Part shown: piece by piece, positions 25,761 to 34,536 of the stretch
Layout of the letters: every line of letters starts with the position of its first letter
How positions within the stretch are numbered: the first letter of the stretch is position 1
Origin: Pseudomonas sp. GV071
Lineage (GTDB): Bacteria; Pseudomonadota; Gammaproteobacteria; Pseudomonadales; Pseudomonadaceae
Assembly: GCF_003050835.1 (NCBI RefSeq)
Contig: NZ_QAOJ01000011.1
Location: forward strand, 163,665-227,664
Length of the DNA: 64,000 nucleotides
Direction of reading: 5' to 3'
Translations under genes and position numbers: made by a program
The notes under the pieces: model-generated
Seen by the model: the letters and a program-made list of their open reading frames with translations, nothing else
What the model was told of the DNA's origin: nothing
Databases searched by the model: none

Positions 25761-27026
25761 TTACTTTGGCTTACGCCCAAGCCCCGGACGCTGACCGGCA
25801 CCACCCGCTGGGCCGCCGCGCTTAGGCGCAGGCTTACGCGCAGGGCGATCAGCCAACTCGATACCTACCCGTACCGGCTTGCCAGCTGGACGTTTTTTGC
25901 TGGTATCGCTGGGACGCTCGGCTACCGGAGTGCCACGACCACGTGGCGCGGAATCCGGACGTGGGCCGCTGCGTTGCGGACGCTCACCGTTTTCCGGACG
26001 CGGTGTACGCGCTGGACGGTCCGCACCTTCACCACGCGGAGTACGCACCGGACGCTCGGCACCTTCACCACGTGGCGTACGTACTGGACGCTCAGCACCC
26101 TCACCACGCGGTGCACGGGCCGGACGCTCCGGGCCACCGTCCAGCGCTGGGCGCAAGGTACGCTCCGGGCGTGTGCCACGGCCAACCGGCTTGGCCGACT
26201 TGCGCTGCAAGCGGTCGAGCTTTTCCTTGGTCTTTTGCTTCATGCCTTCTTGCTGCACCGACGCCAGGCCGACTTCGGCAGCGAGGATGTCCACTTCGCG
26301 CTGGCTCATTTCGCGCCAGCGGCCCATGGTCAGGTCGGAGGTCAGGAACACCGGGCCGAAACGCACGCGCTTCAGGCGGCTGACCACCAGGCCCTGAGAT
26401 TCCCACAGGCGACGTACTTCGCGGTTACGGCCTTCCATCACCACGCAGTGGTACCAATGGTTGAAGCCTTCGCCACCCGGAGCAACCTGTACGTCGGTAA
26501 ACTTTGCCGGGCCGTCTTCGAGCATCACGCCGGCCTTCAGGCGTTCGATCATTTCCTCGTCGACTTCGCCACGTACACGCACCGCATATTCGCGGTCCAT
26601 CTGGTACGAGGGGTGCATCAAGCGGTTGGCCAGCTCACCGTCGGTGGTGAACATCAGCAAGCCGGTGGTGTTGATGTCGAGGCGACCGATATTGATCCAG
26701 CGGCCATCTTTGGGCCGTGGCAAACGGTCGAAAACGGTAGGACGCCCTTCCGGGTCGTCGCGGGTGCAGATCTCGCCGTCCGGCTTGTTGTAGATCAGCA
26801 CGCGGCGGGTTTCTTCGCTGGTTTCTTCGCGTTTGAGCAAACGCCCATCGACGGCGATGGCGTCATGCAGGTCTACGCGCTGACCCAAGGTGGCGACGTT
26901 GCCATTGACCTTGACCCGACCTTCGGCAATCCAGGCTTCAACGTCGCGACGTGAACCCATGCCAATACGGGCCAGGACTTTCTGCAGTTTCTCCCCTGCT
27001 GGGCTGTATTCTTGCGACTCACTCAT
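25761..27026 (-). CDS. rluB: 23S rRNA pseudouridine(2605) synthase
   Basis: RluB isomerises U2605 of 23S rRNA. The 421-residue protein has an S4 RNA-binding domain (about 12-70) and a RsuA-type synthase domain (about 75-250) with catalytic Asp117 in GRLDINTTGLL. The final 150 residues are a basic, low-complexity tail rich in Arg, Pro, Gly and Lys, containing four tandem 12-residue repeats (residues 301-348, consensus RPxRTPRGEGAE). E. coli RluB has a shorter tail; long tails of this type occur in pseudomonads and probably bind RNA non-specifically. It is convergent with fabB. Confidence 0.93.
   Translation of the reverse strand: MSESQEYSPAGEKLQKVLARIGMGSRRDVEAWIAEGRVKVNGNVATLGQRVDLHDAIAVDGRLLKREETSEETRRVLIYNKPDGEICTRDDPEGRPTVFDRLPRPKDGRWINIGRLDINTTGLLMFTTDGELANRLMHPSYQMDREYAVRVRGEVDEEMIERLKAGVMLEDGPAKFTDVQVAPGGEGFNHWYHCVVMEGRNREVRRLWESQGLVVSRLKRVRFGPVFLTSDLTMGRWREMSQREVDILAAEVGLASVQQEGMKQKTKEKLDRLQRKSAKPVGRGTRPERTLRPALDGGPERPARAPRGEGAERPVRTPRGEGAERPVRTPRGEGADRPARTPRPENGERPQRSGPRPDSAPRGRGTPVAERPSDTSKKRPAGKPVRVGIELADRPARKPAPKRGGPAGGAGQRPGLGRKPK
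25983..26126. repeat. Four tandem 36-bp repeats inside rluB
   Basis: The DNA for RluB residues 301-348 consists of four 36-base units coding RPARAPRGEGAE, RPVRTPRGEGAE, RPVRTPRGEGAD and RPARTPRPENGE. Units two and three are the closest. The number of units is likely to vary between strains. Confidence 0.85.
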
Positions 27027-27387
27027 CTGGGCACCTCCCGGTGTATTAACTCATTCGCCGCCAGCGAGGACTCGCCAGCGGGCGCGCATCATACGCTGCG
27101 CCGCCCTGCAAGCCTAGCGCAGGATCGCCGGCGCGTTAGCCAAAAGCCGACAATTCTGTCTCGCTAACACCTCCCTCGTACCACTGGCGAAATTGTCGAA
27201 GCCTGTGCTCAAAAACTCTGCCCGCTCAGCGCAGGGCCCAGTCATCGGACTGGGGCCTTAGTCGATCTTCGACTGACGGCGGCCAAACACCTCGAACTCC
27301 TCGCGACCTCCCCCAGTCCACCTACTAGGGCGCGGCGCAGATCGCGCCTCTTAAACCGCAGATAACCGACCCGATGAGGCACACAAC
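27027..27387. other. Intergenic region with two successive hairpins
   Basis: No gene is visible between the divergent rluB and hemerythrin genes. At 27235-27277 two hairpins follow each other: GGCCCAGTC paired with GACTGGGGCC, then AGTCGA-TCT-TCGACT. There is no U-run. They could be an mRNA leader, part of a small RNA, or chance. Confidence 0.35.
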
Positions 27388-27864
27388 ATGAACGCCATTG
27401 ACCTGCTCAAAGCTGATCACAAAGTAGTCCTCGACCTGCTGGAGCAACTCAGCGCCACCACTGAGCGCGCCTTGAAAAAACGCGTTGAGCTGATCGACAA
27501 ACTGGAGCTTGAGCTCTTTGCCCATACCCATATCGAAGAAGAGATTTTCTACCCGGCGTACAAAAAAGCCGGCAGCAAGGAAGAGGCCAAAATGTACTTC
27601 GAAGCCATCGAAGAGCACCGCGCCGTGGATGCCTTGGTATTACCCCACCTGAAACGTACCGCGCCAGGCAGCGTGGAATTCTCAGGACGCGCCAAAGTCC
27701 TCAAGGAGCTGCTTGAGCACCATATCGAAGAAGAGGAAGAAACCCTCTTCAAGCAGGCGAAGTCGCTGCTGAGCGCCGCCCAGCTCAAGGAACTGGGTAC
27801 CCAGATGGAAGCCCGCAAACTGCAACTCAAGGCTGAGCTGCAGCAACAACGTAAAGCCGCCTGA
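27388..27864 (+). CDS. Hemerythrin-like protein
   Basis: A 158-residue helical protein with the hemerythrin metal-ligand pattern: His in LKADHKVV, His-x3-Glu in HTHIEEEIFYPAY, His in EEHRAVDALV and His in ELLEHHIEEEEE. The family binds a di-iron centre and acts in oxygen or nitric oxide sensing, iron storage, or protection. The protein is cytoplasmic and stands alone; GAGGCACAC precedes the ATG. Two small unrelated genes follow. Confidence 0.88.
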   Translation: MNAIDLLKADHKVVLDLLEQLSATTERALKKRVELIDKLELELFAHTHIEEEIFYPAYKKAGSKEEAKMYFEAIEEHRAVDALVLPHLKRTAPGSVEFSGRAKVLKELLEHHIEEEEETLFKQAKSLLSAAQLKELGTQMEARKLQLKAELQQQRKAA

Positions 27865-27949
27865 GTGTTTTAGCGACAACCCGTAAACCACCTGTGCGCC
27901 TGGCCGGTAAACCGGACTGGCGCCTGTACAGGTACCGATGGAGGTGAGC

Positions 27950-28237
27950 ATGAAAACGCAGAACGCCACACCGCCCGACCTTGATGGCGCCACTGTGGAT
28001 ACCGAACAAACGCCGGCGCACGATTCGCCCGCTAATAAACGTGGGCTACCGAGCTACCCGAGCACACAGGGCGGCAAACACATCGATCCCGAACTGGGCT
28101 TCGACCCGGACTCTCCGGACCTGGCCGACCCGCAGATCGATCCGCCGCACCCGCCACGTATTCCCGATGATGCGCCGGACCCGCGGGCCGAGAAGCGGGC
28201 ACCCAGTGACCAGTACCCGCCGTATGAAAAGCCCTGA
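27950..28237 (+). CDS. Small Pro/Asp-rich hypothetical protein
   Basis: A 95-residue hydrophilic protein with no membrane segment or cysteine. Composition is dominated by Pro and Asp; the C-terminal half repeats D/P stretches such as GFDPDSPDLADPQIDPPHPP. The start ATG at 27950 has a strong GGAGGTGAGC immediately upstream, which overlaps an in-frame ATG at 27938. It is probably intrinsically disordered. Function unknown. It lies 85 bases after the hemerythrin gene and converges with the small gene at 28250. Confidence 0.7.
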   Translation: MKTQNATPPDLDGATVDTEQTPAHDSPANKRGLPSYPSTQGGKHIDPELGFDPDSPDLADPQIDPPHPPRIPDDAPDPRAEKRAPSDQYPPYEKP

Positions 28238-28249
28238 TGGGACCGCGTG

Positions 28250-28477
28250 TTATTTGGCGAAAATGCCCGTGATGGTGATGCCGTAGTCCTTGAGCAGTTG
28301 CAGCGGCGGCTCGTTAGCCGGCTCCTGGGGATCGCCGAACTCGCCCTTCTCCAGGTTCTGCTCGGCCCAGGCCAGCACATGGTCCACCGCCTCTTCAATG
28401 CTCGGTTTGGCCGCTTGCTCGACATCCAGGGTCGAGGTGTTGTGGTCTTTGCTGTAGCTGATTACCCAATGGGTCAT
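28250..28477 (-). CDS. Small conserved hypothetical protein
   Basis: A 75-residue protein, MTHWVISYSKDHNTSTLDVEQ, with a well-placed GGAGGG seven bases before the ATG. It is acidic, has no signal peptide or membrane segment, and its composition (helix SIEEAVDHVLAWAEQNL) suggests a compact soluble protein. I do not recognise the family. It is convergent with the Pro/Asp-rich gene and divergent from the efflux operon. Confidence 0.72.
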   Translation of the reverse strand: MTHWVISYSKDHNTSTLDVEQAAKPSIEEAVDHVLAWAEQNLEKGEFGDPQEPANEPPLQLLKDYGITITGIFAK

Positions 28478-28503
28478 GGGCGTGCCCTCCGCGTCTTGTT
28501 GTT

Positions 28504-28529
28504 GTCAGTCTGTTTAGCTGCTGACTGAC
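28504..28529. promoter_or_regulatory. Inverted repeat upstream of the efflux operon
   Basis: GTCAGTC and GACTGAC are exact complements separated by 12 bases, in the 255-base gap between the small minus-strand gene and the first adaptor gene. It could be an operator for either side. Confidence 0.25.
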
Positions 28530-28732
28530 CCGCGCGCGGATCGGTTCACACGCAGTTGTAACGGCAATTGCACACGCCGAAGTGCCAGTTAGCCGCTGTG
28601 CAGGCTTCGCGCACGATCTCCTGCTATCGGCCGGTAACCGGGCAGAAACTTGAACTTTCCAGCGCAGCGCTTCCTCTCAATCCCATGCATCGACACGGCC
28701 TGTCGCCGTCATTAGGGAATTAGGAGCAACAG

Positions 28733-29905
28733 ATGCCCGCTCGGCTTGAGCACCCCGCCCCATTACTCGCCACATTGCTGGCCCTGGCCGCAGGCTTAGC
28801 CCTCAGCGGCTGCGACCGGAAAAGCGAACCGCCGCCCCACGTACGGGTCCTGGTGCAAAGCGTGAAACCGGGCGACTTCAGCGATCAGGCGCAACTGACC
28901 GGAGATATCCAGGCCCGGGTGCAGGCACAGCAATCGTTTCGGGTCGGCGGCAAGATCATCGAACGCTCGGTGGAGGTCGGCGACCGGGTGAAGGCCGATC
29001 AGGTACTGGCCCGCCTCGATCCGCAAGAGCAGCAAAGCAACGTCGACAACGCCCGCGCCGCACTGCAGGCCCAGGAAGCGCAGCTGCGCCTGGCCGAAGT
29101 CAGCTTCAAGCGACAGCGCCTGCTGTTGCCCAAGGGCTACACCAGCAAAAGTGAGTTCGACCAGGCCCAGGCGCAACTGCGTTCCAGCCAGAGCGCCTAC
29201 GCCGCAGCCCAGGCCCAACTGGCCAATGCCCGCGACATGCTGACCTATACCGAACTCAGGGCCTCCGCCGATGGCGTGATCACCGCGCGTCAGGCCGAAA
29301 CAGGCCAAGTGGTGCAAGCCACCGTGCCGATCTTCACCCTGGCCCGCGCCGGTGAGCGCGATGCGGTGTTCGATGTCTACGAATCGCTGTTCGACCACGA
29401 GCTGGCCGAGCAACCAATCACCGTCAGCCTGCTCGATCGCCCGGCCATCAGCGCCCAGGGCAAGGTGCGCGAGATCACCCCGACCATCGACGCCCAGAGC
29501 GGCACGGTGAAGGTCAAAGTGGCCCTGCAGGATGTGCCGGAGGAAATGAATCTGGGCGCAGTGGTCACGGCCACCGTGCACCCGAAAACCAGCCAGCGTG
29601 TGGTGTTGCCTTGGTCGGCCTTGTTCAAGAACCAGCAGCAGCCGGCGGTCTGGTTGGTCGATGAGCAGAACAAGGTCAGCCTGCAGCCGGTCAGCGATGT
29701 TGCCTACGGCAGCGGCACCGTGCTGGTCGGCCAGGGCTTACAGGCAGGTCAGCACGTAGTAGTCGCCGGAGGGCAATTGCTGCATCCCGGCCAGATCGTG
29801 GACATTGCCGCGCCAGAAAAAGCCGCTGAGCCGGAGAAAAGCAAAATCGCCGCGCCATCGCCACCGCCACCGCCACCGCCACCGCCAGCGGAGGCGAAAC
29901 CATGA
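28733..29905 (+). CDS. RND efflux periplasmic adaptor lipoprotein (first of two)
   Basis: A 390-residue membrane fusion protein. The signal peptide ends in lipobox LALSGC (Cys27). Then come the beta-barrel/lipoyl half GKIIERSVEVGDRVKADQVLARLD (about 74-97), an alpha-helical hairpin (about 98-170), the second lipoyl half TYTELRASADGVITARQAETGQVV and the membrane-proximal domain. The C-terminus ends in a run of nine prolines, unusual for an adaptor. Adaptors of this kind link the inner-membrane RND pump to an outer-membrane channel. It overlaps the second adaptor gene by four bases (ATGA). Two adaptors followed by a pump resembles TriA-TriB-TriC of P. aeruginosa. Confidence 0.9.
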   Translation: MPARLEHPAPLLATLLALAAGLALSGCDRKSEPPPHVRVLVQSVKPGDFSDQAQLTGDIQARVQAQQSFRVGGKIIERSVEVGDRVKADQVLARLDPQEQQSNVDNARAALQAQEAQLRLAEVSFKRQRLLLPKGYTSKSEFDQAQAQLRSSQSAYAAAQAQLANARDMLTYTELRASADGVITARQAETGQVVQATVPIFTLARAGERDAVFDVYESLFDHELAEQPITVSLLDRPAISAQGKVREITPTIDAQSGTVKVKVALQDVPEEMNLGAVVTATVHPKTSQRVVLPWSALFKNQQQPAVWLVDEQNKVSLQPVSDVAYGSGTVLVGQGLQAGQHVVVAGGQLLHPGQIVDIAAPEKAAEPEKSKIAAPSPPPPPPPPPAEAKP

Positions 29906-30993
29906 TGCTGTTGCGAACTGCGCCCCTGTGGCTGCTCCTGGCCCTGCTGCTGGGTGGATGCAAAGACGACAAGGCGCAAGCACCGGCGCCGCGGCCGGTG
30001 CTGTATAGCGTGGTGAAAACCGAGCAACAGGCCACCGTCGGCCGCTACGCAGGCAGCATCGAAGCGCGTTACGAAACCACCGTGGGCTTTCGCACCAACG
30101 GCCGGATCGCCTCGCGCACCGTGAATGTCGGCGACAAGGTCGCCAAGGGAACCTTACTGGCCACCCTGGACCCCAGCGACCAGCAAAACCAGCTGCGTGC
30201 CAGTGAAGGACAAATGGCCAGTGCCAACGCGCAATGGCTGGAGGCCCAGGCCGATGCGCGCCGCCAGCAAGAGCTGTTCGACCGCGGGGTAGGCGCCAAG
30301 GCCAATCTCGACAATGCCCAGACCCGCCTGAAAACCACCCGCGCCAGCCTCGACCAGACGGCCGCCGATGTGCAGCAGGCCAAAGACCAGGTCGGCTACA
30401 CCCGCCTGCTCAGCGACTTCGACGGCGTGGTCACGACCTGGCGAGCAGAAATCGGCCAAGTGGTAGCTGCGGGCCAGGAAGTGCTGACCCTGGCCCGTCC
30501 CGACGTACGCGAAGCCGTGTTCGACCTGCCGGATGAACAAGTCGCGACCCTACCCGCCAACGCCCGTTTCACTGTCATTTCTCAGCTACAAAGTGAGGTA
30601 CAGGCTGCCGCACATATCCGCGAAATGGCCCCGCAGGCCGATGCCAACACCCGCTCGCGGCGAGTGCGTCTGACCCTCGAACAAACCCCGGAAGAACTGC
30701 GCCTGGGCACCACTATTTATGTCGAGCTGAGCAGCCAGGCCAGCGCCCACAGCCGGCTGCCAGCCAGCGTGCTGATTGCGCAAACCAGCCAGGACGATGC
30801 CCACGCTAAGGTCTGGGTCATAGACCCCAGCAGTCAGGCGGTTAGCCAGCGCCAGGTGCAGGTACTGGAGCGCCAGGGCGATCAGGTGCTGATTGGAGAC
30901 GGATTGAAGGACGGCGAACGGGTGGTTCGTGCCGGCGTGAACAGCTTGCAGCCAGGGCAGATCGTCACCCTCGATGCCGGGACCGGACAATGA
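29902..30993 (+). CDS. RND efflux periplasmic adaptor lipoprotein (second of two)
   Basis: A 363-residue membrane fusion protein with lipobox LLGGC (Cys20). Lipoyl halves are FRTNGRIASRTVNVGDKVAKGTLLATLD and YTRLLSDFDGVVTTWRAEIGQVV, with a coiled hairpin between. The similarity to the first adaptor is limited, so the two are probably distinct subunits of one hetero-adaptor ring, not a recent duplication. It is coupled to the first adaptor by a four-base overlap and lies 13 bases upstream of the pump gene. Confidence 0.9.
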   Translation: MMLLRTAPLWLLLALLLGGCKDDKAQAPAPRPVLYSVVKTEQQATVGRYAGSIEARYETTVGFRTNGRIASRTVNVGDKVAKGTLLATLDPSDQQNQLRASEGQMASANAQWLEAQADARRQQELFDRGVGAKANLDNAQTRLKTTRASLDQTAADVQQAKDQVGYTRLLSDFDGVVTTWRAEIGQVVAAGQEVLTLARPDVREAVFDLPDEQVATLPANARFTVISQLQSEVQAAAHIREMAPQADANTRSRRVRLTLEQTPEELRLGTTIYVELSSQASAHSRLPASVLIAQTSQDDAHAKVWVIDPSSQAVSQRQVQVLERQGDQVLIGDGLKDGERVVRAGVNSLQPGQIVTLDAGTGQ

Positions 30994-31006
30994 ATCAGGA
31001 GCAGCA

Positions 31007-34000
31007 ATGAGCCAGGAAAAGGGCGGTTTCAATTTGTCGGACTGGGCCCTGCGCCATCAGTCGCTGGTCTGGTACCTGATGGCGGTATCCCTGGTGATGG
31101 GGATTTTTTCCTACTTTGAATTGGGCCGCGAGGAAGACCCTTCTTTCACCATCAAGACCATGGTGATCCAGACCCGCTGGCCTGGCGCCACGGTCAACGA
31201 CACCCTGCAACAGGTCACCGACCGCATCGAAAAGAAGCTCGAAGAGCTGGACTCCCTCGACTATGTGAAGAGCTACACCCGGCCCGGTGAATCGACGGTG
31301 TTTGTCTTCCTGAAGGACACCACCGACGGCAGCGAGATCCCGGACATCTGGTACCAGGTGCGCAAGAAAATCAGAGACATCCAGGGTGAATTTCCCCAAG
31401 GGTTGCAGGGCCCGTTCTTTAACGACGAATTCGGCGATGTGTTCGGCAGCATCTACGCCTTTACCGGCGACGGCCTGAGTTACCGGCAACTGCGCGACTA
31501 CGTTGAACAGGTGCGCCTGGATATCCGCAGCGTCGCCAACCTGGGCAAGGTGCAACTGATTGGTGAACAGAACGAGGTGCTGTACCTGAACTTCTCCACC
31601 CGCAAGTTGGCTGCCCTGGGCATCGACCAGGCGCAGGTCATGCAAAGCCTGCAGGCACAGAACAGCGTGACGCCCTCTGGTGTGATCGAAGCCGGGCCGG
31701 AACGAATCTCCGTACGCACCTCGGGCGAATTCCGCTCCCAGGAAGACCTGCAGGCGGTGAACCTACGGATAAACCAGCAGTTCTATCGGTTGGCCGATCT
31801 CGCCACCATCGAGCACCGTTACCAGGACCCGCCCGAGTCGTTGTTCCGTTTCAATGGTCAGCCCGCCATTGGCCTGGCCGTGGCCATGCGTGATGGCGGC
31901 AATATCCAGACCTTTGGTCAGCAATTGCACCAGCGCATGGAGGAAATTACCGCAGAGCTGCCGGTCGGCGTCGGTGTCCATCAGGTGTCCAACCAGGCCG
32001 AAGTGGTGAACAAGGCCGTAGGCGGTTTCACCAGCGCACTGTTCGAGGCGGTGGTGATCGTGCTCATCGTCAGCTTTATCAGCCTGGGCGTGCGCGCCGG
32101 CCTGGTGGTGGCCTGCTCCATTCCCTTGGTGCTGGCGATGGTCTTCGTGTTTATGGAATACAGCGGCATCACCATGCAGCGAATCTCCCTCGGTGCTTTG
32201 ATCATCGCGCTCGGGCTGCTTGTGGATGACGCGATGATCACCGTGGAGATGATGGTCACCCGCCTGGAAGCCGGCGACAGCCGCGCCGAGGCGGCGACCT
32301 TCGCGTACACCTCGACGGCCTTCCCGATGCTCACCGGCACCCTGGTGACGGTCGCAGGCTTTGTGCCCATCGGCCTCAACGCCAGCTCGGCTGGCGAGTA
32401 CACGTTTACCCTGTTCGCGGTGATTGCCGTGGCGCTGCTGGTGTCCTGGCTGGTGGCAGTGCTGTTCGCGCCGGTGATTGCCGTGCATGTGCTGCCCAAG
32501 TCTCTTAGCCATAAAAAAGACCAGAAACCCGGCCGCCTAACCCGCAGCATGGACCGCGGCCTGAAGTGGTCCATGCGCCACCGCTGGCTGAGCATCGGCC
32601 TGACCGTGGCGCTGTTCGCCACCTCGATTATGCTGATGCAGTTCGTCCAGCAGCAGTTCTTCCCCTCCTCCGACCGCCCGGAATTGCTGGTGGACCTCAA
32701 CCTGCCGCAGAACAGCAGCCTGGAGGAAACCCGTCAGGTGGTCGACCGCCTTGAGGCGACGCTGAAAGACGACGCCGATATCCAGCGTTGGAGCACCTAC
32801 ATTGGCGAGGGCGCGGCGCGCTTCTACTTGCCGCTGGACCAACAACTGCAAAACCCCTTCTATGCCCAGTTGGTGATCGTCAGTAACGATCTCGAAGCAC
32901 GCCAACAGTTGGCCGCCCGCCTGAAAAAACGCCTGCGCGAAGACTTCGTCGGCATCAGCAGCCTGGTGCAACCCTTGGAAATGGGCCCACCGGTGGGCCG
33001 ACCGATTCAATACCGGATCAGCGGCCCGGACATCGACAAGGTGCGCGACTACGCCATGCAGGTGGCTGGCCTGCTGGATGGCAACGCCAACATCGGCGAC
33101 ATGATTTACGACTGGAATGAGCCGGGTCGCGTATTGAAAATCGACGTGGCGCAAGACAAGGCGCGCCAGCTCGGCCTGTCCTCTCAGGACGTGGCTCAGA
33201 TGATGAATGGCGTTGTCACCGGCGCCAACGTCACCCAGGTACGCGACAGCATCTACCTGATCAATGTGGTCGGCCGCTCCCAGGAAGGCGAACGCGGCTC
33301 ACCGGAAACCCTGGAAAACCTGCAAATCACCACCCCGCGCGGCACCTCGATTCCGCTGCGCGCCTTCGCCACCGTCAGCTATGAGCTTGAGCAACCCTTA
33401 GTCTGGCGACGCGACCGCAAACCCACCATCACCCTCAAAGCCAGCGTGCACGGCGACAAACAGCCCACCGACCTGATGGCCGACCTGCAGCCGAAAATCG
33501 ACGAGTTCGCCGCCAAGCTACCCAAGTCCTACAGCATCAAGCCCGGCGGCACCGTGGAAGAAAGTGGTAAGGCCCAAGGACCGATTGGCCGGGTCATCCC
33601 GCTCATGCTGTTTTTGATGGCGACCTTTCTGATGATTCAACTGCAAAGCGTGAAGAAGCTATTTCTGGTCGCCAGTGTCGCGCCGCTGGGCTTGATCGGC
33701 GTGGTCGCCGCGCTGCTGCCCACTGGCACACCGTTGGGCTTTGTGGCGATTCTCGGGGTACTGGCGCTGATCGGCATCATCATCCGCAACTCGGTGATTC
33801 TGGTGACCCAGATCGACGAGTTCCGCGCGGCCGGTTCGGCGCCTTGGGACGCGGTGATCGAAGCCACCCATCACCGCACCCGACCGATTCTACTGACGGC
33901 CGCGGCAGCCAGCCTGGGCATGATCCCGATTGCCCGCGAAGTGTTCTGGGGTCCGATGGCGTTTGCCATGATCGGCGGCATCATCAGCGCCACCTTGCTG

Positions 34001-34069
34001 ACCCTGCTGTTTTTGCCGGCGTTGTATGTCGCCATTTACCGCATTCAAGCGCCTGAACAGCAGGCTTAA
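31007..34069 (+). CDS. RND-family efflux pump (TriC-like)
   Basis: A 1020-residue proton-driven resistance-nodulation-division transporter. The family layout is visible: one N-terminal membrane helix, a large periplasmic loop, helices 2-6, a second loop and the remaining helices. The proton-relay motif in helix 4 appears as GALIIALGLLVDDAMITVE, which carries the Asp pair. The N-terminus is of the 'FNLSDWALRHQSLVWYLM' type shared by TriC and related pumps. The operon lacks an outer-membrane channel gene, as for TriABC, which uses OpmH encoded elsewhere. GGAG precedes the ATG; its stop overlaps the convergent DUF1652 stop. Substrate cannot be inferred. Confidence 0.93.
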   Translation: MSQEKGGFNLSDWALRHQSLVWYLMAVSLVMGIFSYFELGREEDPSFTIKTMVIQTRWPGATVNDTLQQVTDRIEKKLEELDSLDYVKSYTRPGESTVFVFLKDTTDGSEIPDIWYQVRKKIRDIQGEFPQGLQGPFFNDEFGDVFGSIYAFTGDGLSYRQLRDYVEQVRLDIRSVANLGKVQLIGEQNEVLYLNFSTRKLAALGIDQAQVMQSLQAQNSVTPSGVIEAGPERISVRTSGEFRSQEDLQAVNLRINQQFYRLADLATIEHRYQDPPESLFRFNGQPAIGLAVAMRDGGNIQTFGQQLHQRMEEITAELPVGVGVHQVSNQAEVVNKAVGGFTSALFEAVVIVLIVSFISLGVRAGLVVACSIPLVLAMVFVFMEYSGITMQRISLGALIIALGLLVDDAMITVEMMVTRLEAGDSRAEAATFAYTSTAFPMLTGTLVTVAGFVPIGLNASSAGEYTFTLFAVIAVALLVSWLVAVLFAPVIAVHVLPKSLSHKKDQKPGRLTRSMDRGLKWSMRHRWLSIGLTVALFATSIMLMQFVQQQFFPSSDRPELLVDLNLPQNSSLEETRQVVDRLEATLKDDADIQRWSTYIGEGAARFYLPLDQQLQNPFYAQLVIVSNDLEARQQLAARLKKRLREDFVGISSLVQPLEMGPPVGRPIQYRISGPDIDKVRDYAMQVAGLLDGNANIGDMIYDWNEPGRVLKIDVAQDKARQLGLSSQDVAQMMNGVVTGANVTQVRDSIYLINVVGRSQEGERGSPETLENLQITTPRGTSIPLRAFATVSYELEQPLVWRRDRKPTITLKASVHGDKQPTDLMADLQPKIDEFAAKLPKSYSIKPGGTVEESGKAQGPIGRVIPLMLFLMATFLMIQLQSVKKLFLVASVAPLGLIGVVAALLPTGTPLGFVAILGVLALIGIIIRNSVILVTQIDEFRAAGSAPWDAVIEATHHRTRPILLTAAAASLGMIPIAREVFWGPMAFAMIGGIISATLLTLLFLPALYVAIYRIQAPEQQA

Positions 34070-34359
34070 CGGCCGGTTTGCGCCCAGGGCATTTGTCCGG
34101 GGAACGTATGAGTTCCCTGGGCAAACTCTTCACGCAGATCCAGGACCAAGCGGGCAATGGCGCGGCTATTGTTGAGGCCCGCGACCGGGATACCAACCAC
34201 CGAAAAGCCGCCTTGTTCATGGCCGCGCTCCCTGTTGGCGGTAAACAACTGGATGTTCAGCGAGGTGCCATCTACCGACGTGCACACGCAGCGGGTGGGC
34301 AAAAATGCCTCTTCAATGATCCGGCAAAGCTCAAGCGGCGAAATACTGTAACCCATCAT
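34066..34359 (-). CDS. DUF1652 protein
   Basis: A 97-residue Pseudomonas-restricted DUF1652 protein beginning MMGYSISPLELCRIIEEAFLP and containing CVCTSVDGTSLNIQLF, the family core. It is soluble, cytoplasmic and of unknown function. A strong AAGGAGGA lies upstream of the first ATG. Its stop codon overlaps the stop of the RND pump on the other strand, so the two genes are tightly convergent. It is divergent from the DUF3182 gene. Confidence 0.85.
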   Translation of the reverse strand: MMGYSISPLELCRIIEEAFLPTRCVCTSVDGTSLNIQLFTANRERGHEQGGFSVVGIPVAGLNNSRAIARLVLDLREEFAQGTHTFPGQMPWAQTGR

Positions 34360-34536
34360 GAAAAGTCCTCCTTTTACGCAAAAGACGACCAAGAATGTCC
34401 GAGCAAAAGCGTAGCGCTTGAGGGAAAACTCCGGCGCGCCGCTGATCCAAAAGGCGGAACTGATCGGACCTCTGGTCCTTCTCAACTTCTGTAGGCCGGC
34501 GGGCAGCACCCACCGGCTCAGAAGAGGAGCTGGGCA

